A stretch of DNA of 64,000 nucleotides from Ligustrum vulgare (lineage: Eukaryota > Streptophyta > Magnoliopsida > Lamiales > Oleaceae), in the NCBI GenBank assembly GCA_963555705.1, contig OY743168.1:24496139-24560138 (forward strand). Direction: 5' to 3'. The notes beneath the pieces were generated by a model. The model did no database searches and had not been told where the DNA came from. It saw only the letters and a list, made by a program, of their open reading frames with translations. Positions 58,664 to 64,000 of the stretch are shown here, piece after piece (position 1 is the stretch's first letter; every line of letters begins with the position of its first letter). The position numbers were made by a program, and so were the translations under genes.

Positions 58664-58731
58664 ACGATTGCTCCATTAGTTGGATTGCACTTGCACAATC
58701 CTCAAATCGTGGGTTCGAATCACATGTGCAA
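58664..58731 (+). other. tRNA-like segment, possible SINE head
   Basis: GTGGGTTCGAATCACA matches the tRNA/SINE internal promoter B box, and CATTAGTTGGATTG about 30 bp upstream roughly matches an A box. No proper acceptor stem forms, so it is not a working tRNA gene. It sits exactly at the truncated edge of the Copia element to its right. Confidence 0.3.
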
Positions 58732-58736
58732 CAATT

Positions 58737-61700
58737 CTAACTTTGTTTCAACTTACAAACTTGACAAGGCAATACATTACCATAACCCTCTAGTTGCAGC
58801 ATATACACCTCTTCATCTAAATAACCATGGAGAAAGGCATTATTAATATCCAGCTGGTGCATAGGCCATCCCTTTCTTGACACTATAGATAAAAATAATC
58901 TGACAATTACTAGTTTTGTTACTGGTGAGAAACTATCAAAGTAATTCACTCCCTGCTATTGGTGATATCCCTTCGTCACAAGTCTAGCATTGTATCTATT
59001 CACTGTCCCATCTGGATGTAGTTTCACCTTATATACCCATCTTGAACCTATGGCTTGTTTTTTTGGAGGCAGATCAGTCAACTCCCATGTCTGATTATCC
59101 TCTAGTGCATCTAGTTCCTACTGTATTGCTTTCACTTAATTTTCACTCTGGTTGACTTGTTTATAAGAACCAGGTTCCTGTACATTTGATACATTTTCCA
59201 GAAATACACTATATGCAGGACTAAGTAATGGAGAGATAGTATAGGGAAAAGTGTGATTTAGGATAGGGTACTTGAATGAGAGGGACTGAACCTGATTGAA
59301 TATCAAAATATGATGACATATCACCCTAAGTTTGAATGTGTGGTACTACATGTAAAGGATCAGTAAAGGTTTTAGCAAGTAAATATGATGTTTTAGAGAT
59401 ATTTTGGTCTTCATCAAGTCCTGAATCAAAGGTAATCAAGGGTAGGAGTGATCAACTGTATTACCTCTAAAAGGAAAACTTGATTAAAAAAATTCTATAT
59501 CTCTAGAGACATGAATTTGTTTGGTATTGATATCAAACACTTTAAACCCATTTTAACCAGGATTGTATCCAAGAAAGATACATTTATGAGCTCTTGTTTC
59601 AAATTTCCCTTTGTGTGGTTTGGTATTCACAATATAGCACAAGCAGCCAAATGTTTTAACAAGTGAATAATCCGGTTTGTGTCCAAATAGATTCTCAAAA
59701 GGAGTAAGCCATTTTAAGATTTGAGTGGGTAATCTTTTAATTATGAAGGTTTCCATCAAAAGTGAGCATGTCCAAAAAAAATTTGGTAGATTTGAATAAA
59801 ACATTAAAGATCTAGCAATTTCAAGAAGATACTTATGCTTTCTCTCCACAACTCCATTTTGATGTGGTGTATAAACACATGTCCTATGATGAATTATTCC
59901 AAGAGATTGAAATATGTTCTAACACTCTTTGCTTAGAAATTCGGTACCATTATCAGTCCTTATGCATTGCACTCCTTTTCAAATTGGGTTTCCACCATTC
60001 TAAAGAAGTTTCCCAGTTTTTTGTAACTTCTGTTTTGTGTATGAGTAGGAATATCCATGTTAACCTACTGTAATCATTGACTATGGTTAGCATATATGGA
60101 GTTACTGTGAGTGAATACTCTCTATATGGTCCCCAAAGGTCAACATGTATAAGTTCAAAAATTGTTTTAGTATAGATAGTGCTTGTAGGAAAGGAATTTC
60201 TGTGTTGTTTTCCTTTGTGACACACTTCACAATGTCTCAAGAATTCTGAATGCTTTGGTAGATGTTTAAGAAAGTCTAGGTATCTCAGAGTATTGTCAGA
60301 TGCATGACCAAGTCTACTATGCCATTTAAGAAAAGAATCACAATGTTTGATTACAGACATAACTATGATCAAGAAACTTTAATAGAACATTTGACTTATC
60401 ATTGATCTTGTTCTCCCTAAACATAAAACTAGACTTATCTAACAAGTATAGCTTCCCTACAAGCTTTCCAACAGCCAATATCTTTTCACTCTGCAGGTCC
60501 TGCAGCAAACAGAAATCAGGGTAAAAGGTCATTTTTAGATTAGCATTTTGTGTGAGTTTTGATTCTGATAAGAGATTATATTTGAAGCTGGGGACATATA
60601 GGAAATCAGTCAAATATATCATGGGAATTAACTTGACATTTGTTATGTGTTTAACTACTTTACTGGTTCCATCAGGAAAACATATATGGATAGGCTGCAT
60701 TACTGTCCTAAGTTTTGTCATTAGGTGAGCATCTGCACAAATGTAATTGCTGGCTCCTGTATCAATGATCCAAGTTTCTGGTTTCAGATGATCAAGCACA
60801 GTTAGAAATGAAAAGTATGAGCTAGTACCTGCATATTCTTTGATGTGTGTAAAATTTACCTAATTTTCCATCTCCATCAGCGTCTGTCCTTTTAAGACTT
60901 TCTACATTTCTTGCCTCACTATGTTAGCTATCTCTGAAGATGCTGTAATTTCCACCTTCCTTATCTGGTTAATTTGATCATCTTCAAAGTCCAACGATTT
61001 ATTTGCCACATTGCTCAAATAGCGTCCTTCTCCCATGTTTCTAGATCTTTGTTCCTTTGCTGTTTTTGACCAGTCTGAATATCTAATCAATTTAAAACAC
61101 CTTTCTCTTGTGTGACCATTCATATTGCAATGATCACAGTGTGAGAATTCCCTTTCTGCCTCGTACCTTCAGGTATTTCCTCTTCCTGATCCAAATTGTC
61201 CTCTATTAGAGTTATTCCTCATAAATCCTCTATTATATCCACCTCTTCCTCTATTATCTCTTCTGTAATCTGCTACATTCACTAGCATCGTAACATTATC
61301 ATTTATCTCTGGAAATATGTTATGCATTCTCTTTACTTTTCAACTCTCAACACAATTGAATAAGCCTTTTCACAAAAGGAAGGGGATCCATAAGCAGTAT
61401 TTGGTTTCAAATATGATCAAAGGTGTCGTTTAATCTCATCAAAAATTGCATCAGTTGATTGAAAGTAGTTAGATTTGTAACTTCCTTAGAAGCAGTGCAA
61501 GTAGGTATTGGCATAAGACATGTAAACTCGTCCCATAATTTCTTCAATTTGGTACAATATCTTTCAATTGACAAAACTCCTTGTGAAATGCTACTAATTT
61601 TCTGTCTGCAACTGGTATAACATCGGCCCATTGCACTCTCCATAACACTCCTTTAATTCTGTCCAAAGATCTTGAAAATTTAAAGTTGTCTAATTATGTT

Positions 61701-63230
61701 ATTAATTAAGACGAAACTGACTGTCGCAACTTTGTCTAGACAGTAGAGTATTAACAGAAATATGTGAAGTCTTTGTTTAGCACATATCCAGATGAATCTA
61801 CTTATCGCAGATTCGTCTAGGTGATAAATCATGGGCAAAATTATTAAATGATGTAGAATTGTAAAGTAAATTGAACACAACGTTTGAGCTTAACGTGGAA
61901 AAAACATTTTCAGGGAAAACCCACGTGGCCGCACTCTGGGAACAAAAATCAATCACTAATTAAGAAAAGTAGTTACACAGTTCAATAAAGCTACGGGATA
62001 AATTTATGCATAAATATACCAAACACTCATGAATTAAATGAATCACTCTCTAATTCTTCTATGGCATATAATATGAACTGGAGTCCCACCACTCTTCAGT
62101 AGCTTCCCTTGACACTGCAACAGTCTTCAGCAATTCCAAACTCCCGTCCGATCTTGATCCAAACCTCCTGTTTGATCGTTTGGCTGAAAGTCTTTTCTTC
62201 TTTTAGTGAATGAAAACTCCTCCCGGAGAACCTCTTAGATTTCTAATTTGAGGATTGGTTTTTGCATGAATGAATAAGCTCGATGTCTTTTAGATGTTCA
62301 TGCAATTAGAGAAGTCACAAATATGAAGGAACCGATTATGTATTCTGCACAATACTATTTTTTCAACTTCAATGACTTAGAGAAGAGATGTCCTTGTCTT
62401 CTCTATTTATGCACACCAGTTTCTTGTCCACCAAGAACCCTAGTTGTGCAAAATCTCTATTCCTTGCAATAAATCAAAGATAGTTACAAATTAATAGAGA
62501 TAGGGTAAGATAATAAAAGATAATGATGATTTAGAAGAATCTTACCATAAGTGAATCACTTACCAATCAAGTGATGTAAACAAACTTGGATTCCAAGAAA
62601 TAAGGCATAGAATATTTCGGCCAATAGGAATTTTAGCAAGGCTAAAACATTATCTCATACATAAATATTTATCATAAATAAAAAGAGATAATTCTAGCAA
62701 GTTTATAATTTATCTCCAAGTAATAAATCACAAGCATAAGAATATGAGATAAATATGGATTCAAGTCTAAGTAAATCATCTAGTAATTTAGTTAAACTTA
62801 ATAAATTATTACTAAACATAAAATATTTAGTATTTAAATTAAACACACTAAATTAAAAATCCGTAAAAATAGAAAATGTCAACTTAAACAAGTTAACAAA
62901 TCTTTTGCGGACTTCGTGTAAATAAAAGCTTCAACAATGTCCTTACCATGACTTGACCATATAGTCTACTCTAATCCATTGTTCTATTTTTGAAAAATTC
63001 TCAGTAGGTTTATCACAGGTTACATCAATGAATCCTAACTTCATTTTTGCTTCTAAGGATATAATAACAGATCTACTCCAACTAAGGTAATTTCTACCAG
63101 TCAATGTTGAAGTAACTAAAACCATACTAGGATGATTTGAATTTGAGAGATCTACTGGATCTCTATTCGAGTATTCCTTCTCCGTTTCTTCACCTTCTAT
63201 TTCCAGTTCTGGTGGATTTTCTTTCTCCAT
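58737..63230 (-). pseudogene. Broken Copia gag-pol, interrupted by an insertion
   Basis: Gag: MEKENPPELEIEGEE, then STLTGRNYLSWSRSVI (63230-62943). It is then split by the 61674-62899 insert and resumes with TELKECYGE at 61660. A zinc-knuckle remnant (CNMNGHTRERCFKL, minus strand near 61120), protease WIIDTGASNYICAD (60770), FLKWHSRLGHAS (60330) and integrase LIHVDLWGPY (60140) follow. The VERKHKYLLEI region lies near 59845. Reverse transcriptase remnants [12 protein letters not shown] and NNAFLHGYLDEEVYML (58949-58760) come last. Frameshifts and stops throughout; not functional. Confidence 0.9.
61674..62899 (-). mobile_element. Solo-LTR-like insertion, 1226 bp, duplication ATCTT, in Copia gag
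   Basis: ATCTT flanks both ends (61669-61673 and 62900-62904). Removing the insert and one ATCTT rejoins gag in frame as TKSAKDLW, the sequence expected in Copia gag, so the borders are exact. The insert is a second copy of the family at 45146-46271 (both begin TTG(A/T)TAACTT on the minus strand) and has no coding sequence. Confidence 0.85.
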
Positions 63231-63295
63231 TTTTCTTCAATCAAATGATTGATTCTTCAATCAGGTTCCAGTATCATCTGCCCGCTTTGATACCA

Positions 63296-63555
63296 TGAGC
63301 AAGTTGGAGCTAAAATTTAAGAGGGATTTTATTTATTTGAATCAGAAGTAATTCACTAGAGGAGGAGCATTCCTTCCATATATAGAAAATAATGATTCCT
63401 CATTGACCAATAAGAAAATGACAGCACATCACATCACACTAAAACAGAAAATAATAGAAAAACTTATAAAAACGTAAAGAGTAAAAAACACGATTTTATA
63501 CTATTGACATTATCTGGTTTCATCGTTCTTGCTGAAATCTGGTTGATCATCAAAT
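63296..63555 (-). repeat. 5' LTR of the truncated Copia element (end approximate)
   Basis: Begins at 63296 next to the primer-binding site. The outer end is a guess, near GATCATCA at about 63555, because no second LTR is available for comparison. Confidence 0.55.
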
Positions 63556-63654
63556 AATTTCTTCAAGAGAGAAGGAAAAGAAGGTTTTAATATTTTGGTG
63601 ATTTCCTCCATCTAATAAAGACTCTAAATTCTGATTGTATTTTGACAAAGTCTA

Positions 63655-64000
63655 AGGCTGCGTTCTCTTTGGCGTTTTCCGTTTTCCATTTCCAAAAACG
63701 CGTTCTCTTGCGCCGTTTTCGGAAAATATTTTCGAAAACGTTTTCAAAATTTGTAAAGGAAATGGAAAACGTGAAAATCACGTTTTCCGCGTTTTCCAAA
63801 ATTTTTGCCTTGTAAGTGGAAAACGCGCATTTTCCATCCGCGTTTTCCACTTAAAAAAAAAATAATCAAAAAAATTTGAAATTTGTCAAAATTTATCATT
63901 TTTAATTACATTATTGGTCTCTAATTTTCAAAACTTGTCATTTTAATCCTCAAATTTTGAAATTTCTTTCAAAAATATCCTAATTTATTTGCAACTTAGG
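63655..64000. repeat. Start of a MITE-like repeat with GCGTTTTCC motifs
   Basis: GCTGCGTTCTCTTTGGCG followed by many GTTTTCC / GGAAAAC and AAAACGCG motifs in both orientations to about 63850. It resembles the ends of the element at 20548-21364. The window ends before its other border. Confidence 0.45.

Larger units (their letters stand above)
58737..63295 (-). mobile_element. Truncated Copia element (minus strand)
   Basis: The 5' LTR begins at 63296 and runs upward. The primer site (minus TGGTATCAAAGC) is at 63284-63295, gag starts at 63230, and the order gag, protease, integrase, reverse transcriptase follows leftward. The element stops in the reverse transcriptase just after VCKLKQ at about 58740, so the rest of pol and the 3' LTR are lost. 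It is a relative of the element at 29354-34500. Confidence 0.88.

Noticed and set aside
58664..58731. Functional tRNA gene
   Set aside because: B box is good, but no acceptor stem or proper anticodon arm can be folded.

Overview
This window is nuclear DNA from a flowering plant, most likely a eudicot. Three kinds of evidence support this. Genes have short exons with GT-AG introns and one GC-AG intron, in AT-rich DNA. The host genes are plant types: a MUR1-type GDP-mannose 4,6-dehydratase, a VND-type NAC factor, and a plant BORCS5/LOH1CR12-like protein. The repeats are plant families: Copia elements primed by initiator Met-tRNA, CACTA/En-Spm, Athila-like Ty3/gypsy and Tourist-like MITEs. I cannot name the species.

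Layout. 1-3252: non-coding, with one MITE. 3253-5026 (+): last three exons of a gene related to zinc-finger CCCH protein 6 and LUMINIDEPENDENS, with no CCCH finger in its C-terminus. 6633-7763 (+): intronless GDP-mannose 4,6-dehydratase. 8991-19074 (-): a six-exon BORC subunit 5-like gene, assembled here from exons mostly too short to show as ORFs; its third intron (7.7 kb) holds a dead DUF4283 retroelement gene and two MITEs. 19-21.6 kb: MITEs. 21677-26756 (+): a young, nearly complete Copia element. 27.5-28.5 kb: a MITE inside a MITE and a CACTA-like terminus. 29354-34500 (-): an older decayed Copia element. 35102-39884: a CACTA transposon carrying both typical genes, both broken, one of which has another DNA element in an intron. 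It is cut off by an Athila-like gypsy 3' end (39885-43055). 43.1-46.3 kb: a relic of a small Copia element hit by a solo-LTR-like insertion. 46.4-50.9 kb: AT-rich repeats, including a perfect 271-bp tandem duplication. 50974-53066 (-): a VND4/5/6-type NAC gene with a GC-AG intron. 55.1-58.6 kb: an array of short palindromic units split by a 2.7-kb insertion with a 5-bp target duplication. 58737-63.5 kb (-): a truncated Copia element whose gag is interrupted by a second copy of the solo-LTR-like insert.

The four host genes do not form a pathway: they cover RNA binding or transcriptional regulation, GDP-L-fucose synthesis for the cell wall and glycans, lysosome/vacuole positioning, and xylem cell fate. 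Most of the rest is a layered record of transposon insertions. Several can be ordered in time because target-site duplications and interrupted reading frames mark the exact empty sites. I found no convincing undescribed multi-gene system. The most useful leads are the finger-less CCCH6-like gene, the young Copia element with two compensating frame changes, the GC-AG intron, and two uncharacterised repeat families with precise boundaries.
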